Source: Dyadobacter flavalbus (GTDB lineage Bacteria > Bacteroidota > Bacteroidia > Cytophagales > Spirosomataceae). From it: a stretch of DNA of 64,000 nucleotides. Position 1 is the first letter of the stretch; the number at the start of each line of letters is the position of its first letter. The notes under the pieces are model-generated. The model saw nothing but the letters and a program-made list of their open reading frames with translations. It was not told the origin of the DNA and made no database searches. A program made the translations under genes and the position numbers. Location: assembly GCF_006149045.1 (NCBI RefSeq), contig NZ_VBSN01000010.1, positions 62,001 to 126,000 of the forward strand. The letters are read 5' to 3'. Shown here piece by piece: positions 16,774-25,899 of the stretch.

Positions 16774-17993
16774 CGTTGAATTTTATGCATCCAGTTGCCC
16801 CATGCCAAACCGATACGCGTTGAGATCAGTGCTGCAAGGAATGCAATGCCGATACCTTTCAAAAAATCGGGCGTGCTTTCCAGATTCCACGGAGCATACT
16901 TGTAACGGTATTCCCATTCTGGATTGTTGCCGAAATACCAGTAATGACTACCGAAAAACCAGTTTCTTGCATAAGGCGATTCCATCAGGAATGCGCCGAA
17001 AAACCATTGTACTGCCAAAAAAACAAGCAGAAAAGCAGTAGCAAGAATGAGTGCAAGTTTCCAGTCGTTGTAGTATGCATAGCGGTTACGGAGCATATCA
17101 AGCACAATCGCCGGAATGATCAGGAGCAATGGAAACTGATAGCCCTGATAATGATCAAAATGATTCAGAATAGGCCCGAGCTTGGGCTCGGCGGGAAAAA
17201 GCGGTATAATCCAGAAAGTGGCGAGCATCAGAAAGGTATAGACGCCTGCAACGGCAGTTATGGTCCATTTGTGACTGACGGCTCGGCCCGCTGCCATTAA
17301 CAGGATTGGAAAAGCGGCGGAAGCAAAAATGTAATAACTGGACGAATGCGTCTGCATTCGGCCCAGCTCTTCGGAAAGCAGCGTAAACCAGATGGTAAGC
17401 AGGAATCCGGCAGAGAGGGCAAAAAGCCGGAACAGCTTTTTGTCGAGTACTTTTCTGAGTTCAAAACTGGCAAGCTTAAAGGCTTTAAACTGGTTTTTGG
17501 TAGCAATCACGCAGATCATCGCCCCAAACTGGATTCCGATAATTCCGAGAACCAGTACCGTATGCGGTGGCGAAAGAATGGTTACGTCCAGTCCGTACGT
17601 GTTGTGCCACCAGTCGTCGAAAGGTGCGGATGCCAGCATGGACAAGGCGCCCCAAACGCAGAACAGCGAACCAAGCGAGCTGTAAAAGAATCCCCAGATT
17701 TTTACGCTGGCGGATTTTTCCTGAACACTTCCCCGGAATGTCCTTCGCAGGATTTCAAAGCCGGAAAAAAGACCGGCAACAACGGCTCCGAGATAAATAA
17801 CCAGATGCGGAGGAGACAGCAATCCGTCACGGCCAATGCTGATGTGCCAGCAAATATCCCATATGAGTCCTGTAATGACACAGAACGAAGCAAAAACAGT
17901 TGCGTAAATGTAAACAGGAACAGAAGGGCTGCCCTGCAGAGAAACAATGCGTTTTCCTTCAACGGGCGGAGGGCTGATCGTGAATTCACTCAT
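16770..17993 (-). CDS. Polytopic membrane protein with duplicated WDxxWH...SPPH motif
   Basis: A 407-residue protein with about ten hydrophobic segments and no signal peptide. An internal duplication is visible: W45-D46-x-x-W49-H50 followed by SPPH at 60-63, and D127-W128-W129-H130 followed by SPPH at 141-144. Paired conserved His residues at membrane edges suggest a metal, heme or quinone site. I do not recognise a named family. The gene is first in a two-gene unit, and its stop overlaps the start of the HxHP protein, so both probably act together. Confidence 0.7.
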   Translation of the reverse strand: MSEFTISPPPVEGKRIVSLQGSPSVPVYIYATVFASFCVITGLIWDICWHISIGRDGLLSPPHLVIYLGAVVAGLFSGFEILRRTFRGSVQEKSASVKIWGFFYSSLGSLFCVWGALSMLASAPFDDWWHNTYGLDVTILSPPHTVLVLGIIGIQFGAMICVIATKNQFKAFKLASFELRKVLDKKLFRLFALSAGFLLTIWFTLLSEELGRMQTHSSSYYIFASAAFPILLMAAGRAVSHKWTITAVAGVYTFLMLATFWIIPLFPAEPKLGPILNHFDHYQGYQFPLLLIIPAIVLDMLRNRYAYYNDWKLALILATAFLLVFLAVQWFFGAFLMESPYARNWFFGSHYWYFGNNPEWEYRYKYAPWNLESTPDFLKGIGIAFLAALISTRIGLAWGNWMHKIQR

Positions 17994-18105
17994 AGGAACG
18001 TGGGAGAAGTTGAGACAGGAAATTTAAATTTATCCCGTTTAAAATCATGATTTACAATCTAATAAATTCCTGCTTGAATCCATAAATTTATTTAATGGCC
18101 GGTTT

Positions 18106-18726
18106 TCAGAACGGGCGCATGGCCTTGACAAACCGTCCTTTGAAATAGTTGGAAAAAAGATTGTCTTCACGCACACCTTTTGAAGTAGAAGCGTGAATGA
18201 AGATGATTTCCTGCCTGTTGCGTACATCCGTCACGATCCCGGCATGGGAAACATAGCCTTCCTTGCCCGATTCCGGAACAAAAAATACCCAGTCGCCGGC
18301 GCGCAGGTCTTCCAGTCTGCTTATTTCCTTTCCGAATTCCGATTGCTGCCATGAAATTCGGGGGACTTTTACGCCGATTTCAGAGTATACAGAACAGATA
18401 AGCCCCGAACAGTCGATTCCGTTTTTGTCATTTCCGCCGGAGCGGTAAGGCGTTCCGGAGTAAGTCCGGGCCACTTTCACAACCTGCGGAATATCACCGG
18501 AGGACAAACTGGTTCTCGGTTTGTAAGTTTGCCTTGCCGTAGCTGAAGGTTTTCTGACGGGCGTTCTTGCGGGCGGTCTCCGGGCAACGCTCGAACGCGG
18601 TTTTCCGTACCTGGAAGCAGCAGGTCTTGCCGGCGTTTTGCGGAGCGTGTCACAGGAAAAAACAAGAATGGCCAGGGCAAGCGTACAAAAAGTTTTAAAC
18701 AGGTAAAAAGGAAATTGCTTCTTCAT
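18106..18726 (-). CDS. NlpC/P60-family lipoprotein, peptidoglycan endopeptidase
   Basis: A lipobox (LVFSC, Cys25) predicts a lipoprotein. A Pro/Arg-rich linker (30-75) precedes an NlpC/P60 domain with the catalytic triad Cys106 (DCSGL), His161 (SHAGIV) and His178 (FIHAS). The family cleaves gamma-D-Glu-diamino acid bonds in peptidoglycan stem peptides. The 206-residue length is normal. It is transcribed on its own; the 286 bp between its start and the FAH gene hold no convincing gene. Confidence 0.92.
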   Translation of the reverse strand: MKKQFPFYLFKTFCTLALAILVFSCDTLRKTPARPAASRYGKPRSSVARRPPARTPVRKPSATARQTYKPRTSLSSGDIPQVVKVARTYSGTPYRSGGNDKNGIDCSGLICSVYSEIGVKVPRISWQQSEFGKEISRLEDLRAGDWVFFVPESGKEGYVSHAGIVTDVRNRQEIIFIHASTSKGVREDNLFSNYFKGRFVKAMRPF

Positions 18727-19012
18727 GCGTAAGCTTGATATTTATTCTGTAAAGATCATGTTGCGGCTATGGCCTTATCTCTGCACAATAACGATACTTT
18801 ACCTAAAATTAGTAAGAATTGTTTGCGGAAAAGAACCGGCGCGGAAAGATAAATCAACTTCATGGGACATAAACCGCAGGCAGCAAAGGGCGAAAAAATA
18901 CGGCAAATATTATGTGACTGACTGCTTTGTAAGTAGTTTTGTCCTGGATGAAAACTGCCTGGCAGGATTAATCCGTTCGAGTTTGTCCCACTGAAAATTT
19001 TATCTGCAATCC

Positions 19013-19624
19013 ATGAAAATCATTTGTGTTGGCCGTAATTATACAGAGCATATCGCTGAATTGAATAATGAGAAACCGGATGCGCCAGTTATATTCCTGA
19101 AACCGGAAACAGCCCAGATCCGTTTGGGAGAACCGTTTTTTTACCCTGATTTTTCCAAAGATATTCATCATGAAGTGGAGCTGGTTGTAAAAATCAACCG
19201 CGTTGGGAAAAACATAGAAGAAAGATTTGCGCATAAATATTACGATGAAATCGGCATCGGCATTGATTTTACCGCACGCGACCTGCAGTCGGAACTGAAA
19301 AGCAAAGGCTTGCCGTGGGAACTGGCAAAAGCGTTTAACGGATCGGCGCCGGTTTCGGATTTCGTTCCGGTTTCGGATTATGAGGATATTCAGAACATCA
19401 ATTTCAGTCTGGATGTAAACGGCGAAACGCGGCAGAGCGGTAATTCTTCCATGATGCTTTACCGGATCAATTACCTTATTTCTTTTGTATCCAAATTTTT
19501 TATGCTGAAAAAAGGCGATCTGATTTTCACCGGAACTCCGAAAGGCGTGTCGTCCGTGCAGATAGGGGATAAGCTCACGGCTTCCATTGAAGGTAAAAAA
19601 ATGCTGGAATTATTTGTCAGATAA
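19013..19624 (+). CDS. Fumarylacetoacetate hydrolase (FAH) family protein
   Basis: A 203-residue single-domain FAH fold, as in bacterial YcgM/FahD1-like acylpyruvases and oxaloacetate decarboxylases. The metal ligands Glu-x-Glu are in HHEVELVVKI, with the acidic partner in GIGIDFTARDLQ. The C-terminal GDLIFTGTPKGVSSVQIGD is the family signature. The likely role is hydrolysis or decarboxylation of acylpyruvates or oxaloacetate. It lies 54 bp before the M23 peptidase gene on the same strand. Confidence 0.92.
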   Translation: MKIICVGRNYTEHIAELNNEKPDAPVIFLKPETAQIRLGEPFFYPDFSKDIHHEVELVVKINRVGKNIEERFAHKYYDEIGIGIDFTARDLQSELKSKGLPWELAKAFNGSAPVSDFVPVSDYEDIQNINFSLDVNGETRQSGNSSMMLYRINYLISFVSKFFMLKKGDLIFTGTPKGVSSVQIGDKLTASIEGKKMLELFVR

Positions 19625-19678
19625 ATCGTTCTTAATCATCCGACAGCTGCCGGGCCGTTCATTATTACCGTTTTTTTC

Positions 19679-21637
19679 ATGCAATACTATTTTCGTGCGC
19701 TGGTCCGAACCGGTTTTTTCGTGGCGGTCCTGCTTCATATTTACCATCATTCATTTGCACAAAAGCAGTCTTATCCAAAAGGTTATTATCAGTTTCCGAT
19801 ACGTCCCGGCCTGGCCAATACGCTTGCCGGCGGTCTGGGCGATTTGAGAAGCAATCATTTTCATGCCGGTCTGGATATCAGAACGGAGCAGCGCGAAGGA
19901 TTGCCGGTACATGCCGCTGCAGAAGGCTATGTTTACAAAGTAGCCATTCAGAGAAGCGGGTACGGCAATGTCATTTTTCTGCGCCATCCCAACGGACAAA
20001 CTACGGTATACGGCCATTTGCTGAAATTCAGCGATCCGCTTGCGCGTTATGTGCGCGAGGAACAGTATAAAAAGCAGACGTTCGAAATAGATCTTTTTCC
20101 CGAGCCCGGGAAGTTCCAGTTTAAAAAAGGAGAAGTCATTGCGCTTTCCGGCAATACCGGCGGCTCTGCGGGTCCGCACCTGCATTTTGAAATCCGTGAT
20201 TCGAAAGATAATTACCTGAATCCTTTATATTTCGGTTTTAATGAAATAAAGGACGTTACGCCACCGAAGTTTGTAAATCTGGCGATCCGGCCACTGGATA
20301 TCAACGGGCGTGTGAACGGGCAGTTTGACCGCAAAGTGTTTGCGCCGGTGAAGCTGAAAGACGGCACTTACCGGCTGCCTGATCCGGTTACGGCCACGGG
20401 CATAATCGGCATGGATCTTGTTGCACATGACCAGATGACCGGAACCGGATTTCGTTACGGCCTGCAATGCATAGAAATCAAAATGGACGGGAACGAGGTA
20501 TTTTCCTACAACATGGAGATTTTCCCCAATGCCTCGACGCGCGATTACAACAATCTGATTGATTATGAAACGGAACAGAAAACCGGTCAGCGTTTTCTGA
20601 AATGCTACGTTCCGGACGGCAACAATTTCAATCTTTACAAAACAGGATCATTCAAAGGCAAGCTCAACATTACGGACACACTGAGCCATGAAGTCCGGAT
20701 CAGAATAACGGATTCGTATGAAAATTCTTCCGAACTGATTTTCAACATCAAAGGCGAACCGCAGAATCCGCCGCTGCCAACGTACGACATGGAAGTGAAT
20801 CCGGAATGGGTACAAACAGACGTTCAGGAAAATACGCTGGCTGTGAAGGCGAAATATTACAGAAGTTCAATCCCGTTTGCCACTTTTTTTGCCGGAGGAA
20901 AAGAAATCAAAAAGCAGCCTGATTTTTATGCCGGCGAATCCGCGGTTTTTCTGAATGACCTGCGGCTGTACCGGCCGGATTCTGTGAAAATCTGCAATAC
21001 CGTTGTAAAAACTTATCTGAGAAGTCAGATTTATCCCGAAACTGCATTTACCTATCAGGGTGAAAAATGGTCTGTAGGTTTTCAGAACACCAGCCTTTTT
21101 GATACCTTGTTTCTGGTCGGGCAACGCAATTTCAATGCGCTTACGATCAATAACCGCGGCGTTGCACTCAAAGATTTTGTCACTGTTTCGTTCACACCGG
21201 AAAATGTTCCCGATGACAAAGCGCGTACGCGTGTTTACAGGTATGTAAATGGTGAATATCGTTTTGCAGGCGGCGTATGGACGGAAAACGAAATCCGATT
21301 TGATACGCGCGAACTCGGAACATTTGTTATTCAGGCGGATACCGTTCCACCAAAAGTCCGTCTTATTGAAAACAGCAAAAAAAGAATCAGAGGTTATATA
21401 TGGGACCCGTTATCGGGAATTGATTTTTACAAGGCATTGGTCAACGGCGAATGGGTACTGATGAATTTTGATGCCAAAAAAGGGTATATATGGTCTGAAA
21501 AGCTGGACGAAAACCGGCCTTTTGAAGGAGAACTAATGCTGGAAGTAACAGATAGGGCGGGAAATAGTACTATCTTGCGAACAGAACTGACCGAGCCGGT
21601 TGTTGTTCATAAAAAGGTCAGAAAACGTAAAAGATAA
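19679..21637 (+). CDS. Exported M23-family metallopeptidase
   Basis: A 652-residue protein with a signal peptide (cleavage after SFAQ). The LytM/M23 domain occupies about residues 45-190: zinc ligands His62 and Asp66 (HAGLD) and the H-x-H of GPHLHFEI. It is a likely peptidoglycan endopeptidase. The following 450 residues are beta-rich and show no domain I can name; they may bind the wall or a partner. Its stop is 5 bp from the peroxiredoxin gene. Confidence 0.9.
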   Translation: MQYYFRALVRTGFFVAVLLHIYHHSFAQKQSYPKGYYQFPIRPGLANTLAGGLGDLRSNHFHAGLDIRTEQREGLPVHAAAEGYVYKVAIQRSGYGNVIFLRHPNGQTTVYGHLLKFSDPLARYVREEQYKKQTFEIDLFPEPGKFQFKKGEVIALSGNTGGSAGPHLHFEIRDSKDNYLNPLYFGFNEIKDVTPPKFVNLAIRPLDINGRVNGQFDRKVFAPVKLKDGTYRLPDPVTATGIIGMDLVAHDQMTGTGFRYGLQCIEIKMDGNEVFSYNMEIFPNASTRDYNNLIDYETEQKTGQRFLKCYVPDGNNFNLYKTGSFKGKLNITDTLSHEVRIRITDSYENSSELIFNIKGEPQNPPLPTYDMEVNPEWVQTDVQENTLAVKAKYYRSSIPFATFFAGGKEIKKQPDFYAGESAVFLNDLRLYRPDSVKICNTVVKTYLRSQIYPETAFTYQGEKWSVGFQNTSLFDTLFLVGQRNFNALTINNRGVALKDFVTVSFTPENVPDDKARTRVYRYVNGEYRFAGGVWTENEIRFDTRELGTFVIQADTVPPKVRLIENSKKRIRGYIWDPLSGIDFYKALVNGEWVLMNFDAKKGYIWSEKLDENRPFEGELMLEVTDRAGNSTILRTELTEPVVVHKKVRKRKR

Positions 21638-21642
21638 TTAGT

Positions 21643-22098
21643 ATGGAACTTCAAGTCGGTGATCCGGCACCTGCGTTTTCAGCCAGGGACCAGGATGGAA
21701 AGGAAGTAAAACTTTCGGATTTCAAAGGAGAAAAAGTGATTCTGTACTTTTATCCGAAGGACGACACGCCCGGCTGCACGGCACAGGCCTGTAATCTGCG
21801 CGACAATTACGACAAATTGTTAAGCCAGGGTTATAAAGTGCTGGGTGTAAGCGTTGATAATGAAAAATCACATGTCAAATTCATCAATAAATTCAGTCTT
21901 CCGTTTCCTTTGCTTGCCGATACGGATCATGCAATTGTGGAATCATACGGCGTGTGGGTTGAAAAAAGCATGTACGGCCGGACCTACATGGGAACAGCGC
22001 GCACTACATTTGTAATTGACGAAAACGGTATGATTGAAGAAATTATCCAGAAAGTGGATACCAAAAACCATACGGATCAAATTCTTGGCAATACTTAA
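21643..22098 (+). CDS. bcp: Thioredoxin-dependent thiol peroxidase (BCP/PrxQ)
   Basis: A 151-residue peroxiredoxin. The peroxidatic Cys45 lies in PKDDTPGCTAQAC and Cys50 is the resolving Cys, the C-x4-C arrangement of the BCP/PrxQ class. It reduces hydrogen peroxide and organic hydroperoxides using thioredoxin. It follows the M23 gene by 5 bp and is probably in the same operon, though the functions are unrelated. Confidence 0.96.
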   Translation: MELQVGDPAPAFSARDQDGKEVKLSDFKGEKVILYFYPKDDTPGCTAQACNLRDNYDKLLSQGYKVLGVSVDNEKSHVKFINKFSLPFPLLADTDHAIVESYGVWVEKSMYGRTYMGTARTTFVIDENGMIEEIIQKVDTKNHTDQILGNT

Positions 22099-22188
22099 TA
22101 ATAAACGGTCAATTTTAGATACTTAATTTAAGGACCTTTGTACCCTGGAAATAACAAGTAAAAGACATTCCAACAGAAACAGATAAAA

Positions 22189-23046
22189 ATGGAAATTGAA
22201 CAACTAGAAAAAGTAGCTTCGCAAGTCCGCAGGGATATTGTTCGTATGGTACACAGCTGCCAGTCGGGACATCCCGGAGGTTCATTGGGCTGCACCGACT
22301 TATTGGTGGCATTGTACTTCGAGCGCATGATGCTCAATGAGCAGGACGGCAAACCAGTATTTGATATGAACGGAACGGGTGAAGACCTTTTCTTTCTGTC
22401 GAACGGACATATTTCGCCGGTTTGGTACAGTACTTTGGCACGCCGCGGTTATTTTCCTGTTGAGGAACTGGCAACTTTCCGCAAGCTGGATTCACGTCTG
22501 CAAGGACATCCGACCACGCATGAGCATCTGGAAGGAATCCGCATTGCTTCCGGTTCGCTCGGACAAGGTTTGTCGGTTGCACTGGGCGCTGCCATGGCCA
22601 AAAAACTGAACAAGGACAAAGGCATCATCTATGTGCTGATGGGTGACGGCGAACAGCAGGAAGGCCAGGTTTGGGAAGCGGCATCGTTTGCCCCGCATCA
22701 CGAAGTGGATAATCTGATTGCGTTCATTGACCTGAACGGCCAGCAAATTGACGGTCCGACGGTTAAAGTAATGAACAACCGCGATCTGGGCAAGAAATAC
22801 GAAGCTTTCGGATGGGAAGTAATTTCCATTGAAGAAGGCAACGACATGGCGGCTATACTGAAAGGTCTTTACGAAGCTAAAAGCCGTCTGGGACACGGAA
22901 GGCCGATTCTTGTTTTGCTTCATACCGGCATGGGCTTCGGTGTTGATTTCATGATGGGCAGCCACAAATGGCACGGCGTTGCACCGAACGACGAGCAACT
23001 TGCCGCAGCATTGGGCCAGCTGGAAGAAACTTTGGGTGATTATTGA
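22189..23046 (+). CDS. Transketolase, N-terminal (thiamine-binding) subunit
   Basis: A 285-residue protein equal to the N-terminal third of classical transketolase. The thiamine diphosphate motif begins at GDGEQQEGQVWEAA. Substrate His residues are in GHPGGSLG and GHISPVWY. The rest of the enzyme is encoded by the next gene, 56 bp downstream, so this is the two-subunit form known in many Bacteroidota, archaea and Clostridia. It exchanges two-carbon units in the pentose phosphate pathway. Confidence 0.95.
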   Translation: MEIEQLEKVASQVRRDIVRMVHSCQSGHPGGSLGCTDLLVALYFERMMLNEQDGKPVFDMNGTGEDLFFLSNGHISPVWYSTLARRGYFPVEELATFRKLDSRLQGHPTTHEHLEGIRIASGSLGQGLSVALGAAMAKKLNKDKGIIYVLMGDGEQQEGQVWEAASFAPHHEVDNLIAFIDLNGQQIDGPTVKVMNNRDLGKKYEAFGWEVISIEEGNDMAAILKGLYEAKSRLGHGRPILVLLHTGMGFGVDFMMGSHKWHGVAPNDEQLAAALGQLEETLGDY

Positions 23047-23102
23047 AAATACAAAACCATCAGTTTGATACTTGATCCGGTTTTATAAAAATATCAGATA
23101 TA

Positions 23103-24056
23103 ATGAAAAAATACACCTTCACTGAGAAGAAAGATACCCGTTCCGGCTTTGGTGCCGGGATGCATGAGCTCGGAAAGCAAAACCCGAACGTGGTGGCACT
23201 TTGTGCTGATTTGGTTGGCTCTTTAAAACTGGAACCTTTTATCAAGGAAAACCCGGATCGTTTTATCCAATGCGGTATTTCGGAGGCGAATATGATCGGG
23301 GTTTCAGCCGGTCTGACCATCGGCGGCAAAATTCCTTTTGCCACTACTTTTGCCAACTTTGCAACAGGACGCGTTTATGACCAGATCCGTCAGAGCGTTG
23401 CCTATTCCAATAAAAATGTAAAAATCTGCGCGTCGCATGCAGGGCTTACGTTGGGTGAAGACGGCGCAACGCACCAGATTCTGGAAGATCTTGGCATGAT
23501 GAAAATGCTGCCGGGCATGACAGTGATCAATCCTTGCGATTACAACCAGACCAAAGCGGCAACCATTGCCATTGCTGACCATGAAGGCCCGGTTTATCTG
23601 CGTTTCGGACGTCCGGTTATTCCGGTTTTTACGGCTGCGGACCAGAAATTTGAAATTGGCAAGGCATGGATGGTCAATGAAGGAACGGACGTCAGTATTT
23701 TTGCAACGGGCCATATGGTCTGGGAAGCAATTCAGGCTGGTGAGCAGCTGGAAGCGGAAGGAATCAACGCTGAAATCATTAACATTCATACGATCAAACC
23801 ATTGGACGAAGAAGCTGTTCTGAAATCGGTGGAGAAAACAGGATGTGTGGTTACGGCAGAAGAACACAACAGAATCGGCGGTCTTGGCGACAGCATTGCG
23901 CAGGTTCTGGTTAAGAACAAGCTTGTTCCGCAGGAATATGTGGCCGTAAACGACAGCTTCGGAGAAAGCGGAACGCCAACGCAGCTGATGGAAAAATACG
24001 GTTTGACGGCAAAAGATATTGTTGCAGCTGCTAAACGCGCTATTGAAAGAAAGTAA
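23103..24056 (+). CDS. Transketolase, C-terminal subunit
   Basis: A 317-residue protein with the pyrimidine-binding and C-terminal domains of transketolase. The catalytic region is FIQCGISEANMIGVSAGLTIGG, followed by HAGLTLGEDGATHQ. The C-terminal domain includes GCVVTAEEHNRIGGLG. It forms the active heterotetramer with the preceding gene product. A 16-bp terminator hairpin follows at 24097-24142. Confidence 0.95.
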   Translation: MKKYTFTEKKDTRSGFGAGMHELGKQNPNVVALCADLVGSLKLEPFIKENPDRFIQCGISEANMIGVSAGLTIGGKIPFATTFANFATGRVYDQIRQSVAYSNKNVKICASHAGLTLGEDGATHQILEDLGMMKMLPGMTVINPCDYNQTKAATIAIADHEGPVYLRFGRPVIPVFTAADQKFEIGKAWMVNEGTDVSIFATGHMVWEAIQAGEQLEAEGINAEIINIHTIKPLDEEAVLKSVEKTGCVVTAEEHNRIGGLGDSIAQVLVKNKLVPQEYVAVNDSFGESGTPTQLMEKYGLTAKDIVAAAKRAIERK

Positions 24057-24096
24057 AAAACCAAGTTGCTGTTGCTTTGACAGCGAATAAAAATGG

Positions 24097-24150
24097 CCGG
24101 GTCTTGTAAAAGTAAAACATCGTTTGCTTTTGCAAGACTCGGATTTTATT
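24097..24150 (+). terminator. Terminator after the transketolase genes
   Basis: Arms at 24097-24112 and 24127-24142 pair over 16 positions, with two G-U wobbles, around a 14-nt loop. A T-rich tail follows. Confidence 0.7.
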
Positions 24151-24260
24151 TGCCGTGTATTGAAAAATAAACTATTATTGACTAGCGTTGATTCGGGATT
24201 TGTTACATCATGAACCCGAAAGGTTTACCTGAAATTGGTCAACAGGTTAGTACTGATTAA

Positions 24261-24803
24261 ATGTCTGACGAAGAATTATTAGCTCTTTTTGAAAATCCGG
24301 AAACGCGCAGAAACGCTTTCAACCAGCTGGTGCGCAAGTATCAGCAAAAGGTGTATTGGCTGATCCGTAAAATGGTTGTTGACCACGACGATGCCAATGA
24401 CATTACGCAGGATGTATTTATAAAAGCCTGGACGGCACTTGAAAATTTTCGCGGCGATTCGAAACTATATACCTGGCTGTACCGTATTGCAAGCAATGAA
24501 GCAATCAACTTTCTGAACAAAAAGAGAAAAAGGTTTTTTATTCCAATCTATGACATTGAAAATGAACTGAGTGAAAAGCTGGAAGCCGATCCATTGGTGA
24601 GCGGAGATGCCGTACAGCTGAAACTGCAGAAGGCGTTGCTGAAATTACCCGAAAAGCAAAGGCTTGTTTTCAACCTGAAATACTTTGAAGAACTGCCCTA
24701 TGAAGAAATCTCTGAAATTACAGGAACTTCCGTAGGCGCATTGAAAGCTTCGTACCATTGGGCGACGAAAAAAATAGAAGACTTTTTGAATGAAACGGAT
24801 TAA
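24261..24803 (+). CDS. ECF-type RNA polymerase sigma factor
   Basis: A 180-residue sigma-70 family factor. Region 2 spans YWLIRKMVVDHDDANDITQD and FKAWTALENFRGDSKLYTWL-like sequence. Region 4 has the helix-turn-helix LPYEEISEITGTSVGALKAS. It is the first gene of a probable three-gene operon with a small regulator and an exported helical protein. The target genes are not visible. Confidence 0.93.
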   Translation: MSDEELLALFENPETRRNAFNQLVRKYQQKVYWLIRKMVVDHDDANDITQDVFIKAWTALENFRGDSKLYTWLYRIASNEAINFLNKKRKRFFIPIYDIENELSEKLEADPLVSGDAVQLKLQKALLKLPEKQRLVFNLKYFEELPYEEISEITGTSVGALKASYHWATKKIEDFLNETD

Positions 24804-24857
24804 ACCATTTTCAATTGCTTTGGTCAAACATTTACAAGTAGAGAAACACAGATAATC

Positions 24858-25298
24858 ATGGACAAAAAGCGAATACGGCTGGATGATATAAAAAGGGAAA
24901 CGCCCTTTAACGTCCCCGATGGCTATTTTGATAAGCTGCCGCAGATGATTCAGTCGAGAATTCCGGCGGAACCGGTACGCAGGCCGGTCATGGGCTGGTC
25001 GTGGCAAAGATCGCTCGGCCTGGCTTCGGCAATGGCATTTATTCTGGCTTTGGTATGGGTTACTGTTCCGGAACGCCAGGGCTCGCTCGGGCAGGAACCG
25101 CTAAGCGGCGTTAGCAATGCTTCGATCATTTCTTATCTGGAAGACCAGAATATCAGTTATTACGATTTAAGCGAGCATAAAGTTGTTCAAAAAGCGTTTG
25201 ACACGGATTCAACAGTTCTTTTTTATCTGGACGGCCTGGATGAGGATGTGCTGCGCCAGCAAATTGATGAACCGGTTTCAGGTGCTGAGACGATCTGA
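24858..25298 (+). CDS. Small membrane protein of the sigma operon, possible anti-sigma factor
   Basis: A 146-residue protein beginning with PFNVPDGYFDKLPQMIQSRI, a motif I associate with small proteins beside ECF sigma genes in Bacteroidota. One transmembrane segment lies at about residues 50-68. The C-terminal part (SIISYLEDQNISYYDLSEHK) would be periplasmic. Its place right after the sigma gene suggests it restrains the sigma factor, but no classical anti-sigma domain is recognisable. Confidence 0.65.
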   Translation: MDKKRIRLDDIKRETPFNVPDGYFDKLPQMIQSRIPAEPVRRPVMGWSWQRSLGLASAMAFILALVWVTVPERQGSLGQEPLSGVSNASIISYLEDQNISYYDLSEHKVVQKAFDTDSTVLFYLDGLDEDVLRQQIDEPVSGAETI

Positions 25299-25316
25299 CC
25301 CTAACAATAAAAGACG

Positions 25317-25772
25317 ATGAACTTAAAATTATTTTCAAACCACTATAAAATCTTTGCATTCCTGTTCATTGCATTATGTTCAGTTACATCGGTTCGGGCG
25401 CAGGGCCGTTCCGAGGATGAAATAAAAAGAATTCAGGATGCCAAAGTTGCCATTATTACGAATCGCCTGAACCTGACGCCTGAGCAATCGACCGGGTTCT
25501 GGCCGATCTATAACGAGTATTCGCAGAAGAGAAGGGAAATTCACCGCGAGCAACGAATGATTATCAACAACAAAAAGGCTTTGGTAAAAACGGATAATCA
25601 GGTTATGAACAATCTGAAAGAAGTACAGGATCTGCGGCAAAAGGAACTCGACCTTGAAAAAGAATATCAGGGCCGTTTTCTTAAAGTAATTTCTGCCAGT
25701 CAGGTAATCGAATTATATAAAGCCGAGCGTACTTTCAACGATATGCTGATCCAGCGGCTGAAACAAAGATAA
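25317..25772 (+). CDS. Exported helical protein with LTPEQ motif (Spy/CpxP-like)
   Basis: A signal peptide (ending SVRAQ) precedes a 125-residue helical domain with LTPEQSTGFWPIYNEYSQKR, similar to the LTxxQ motif of periplasmic Spy/CpxP-like sensors. The charged helices suggest a dimeric chaperone or stress sensor. It is the third gene of the sigma operon, so it may report envelope stress to that sigma factor. A strong terminator follows. Confidence 0.7.
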   Translation: MNLKLFSNHYKIFAFLFIALCSVTSVRAQGRSEDEIKRIQDAKVAIITNRLNLTPEQSTGFWPIYNEYSQKRREIHREQRMIINNKKALVKTDNQVMNNLKEVQDLRQKELDLEKEYQGRFLKVISASQVIELYKAERTFNDMLIQRLKQR

Positions 25773-25835
25773 AGTAGCCGGCTGCTCGGGCTTGTTCCGG
25801 TTATATCCGCAGCGCTTGAATAAATACAGATTCTT

Positions 25836-25877
25836 AAAACAAAACAGGTCAGGATTTTTCCTGACCTGTTTTGTTTT
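25836..25877. terminator. Bidirectional terminator, 18-bp perfect stem
   Basis: Arms at 25836-25853 and 25860-25877 are perfect complements around a 6-nt loop. The A-rich and T-rich flanks serve both the sigma operon and the convergent SulP gene. Confidence 0.9.
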
Positions 25878-25899
25878 GGATTAAAATAATCACAAAATA

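Noticed and set aside
17346-18050. A 234-codon open frame on the plus strand opposite the polytopic membrane gene
   Set aside because: It is antisense to a gene with clear membrane and motif structure, and its sequence is low-complexity and charged as in shadow frames.
18725-18994. An 89-codon frame between the NlpC/P60 and FAH genes
   Set aside because: It overlaps the start of the NlpC gene, has no domain, and the composition is not coding-like. The 286-bp gap otherwise shows no feature.
22189-24056. Transketolase in two genes as a possible frameshift
   Set aside because: The 56-bp gap, separate starts and known two-subunit transketolases in this phylum argue for a normal split enzyme.
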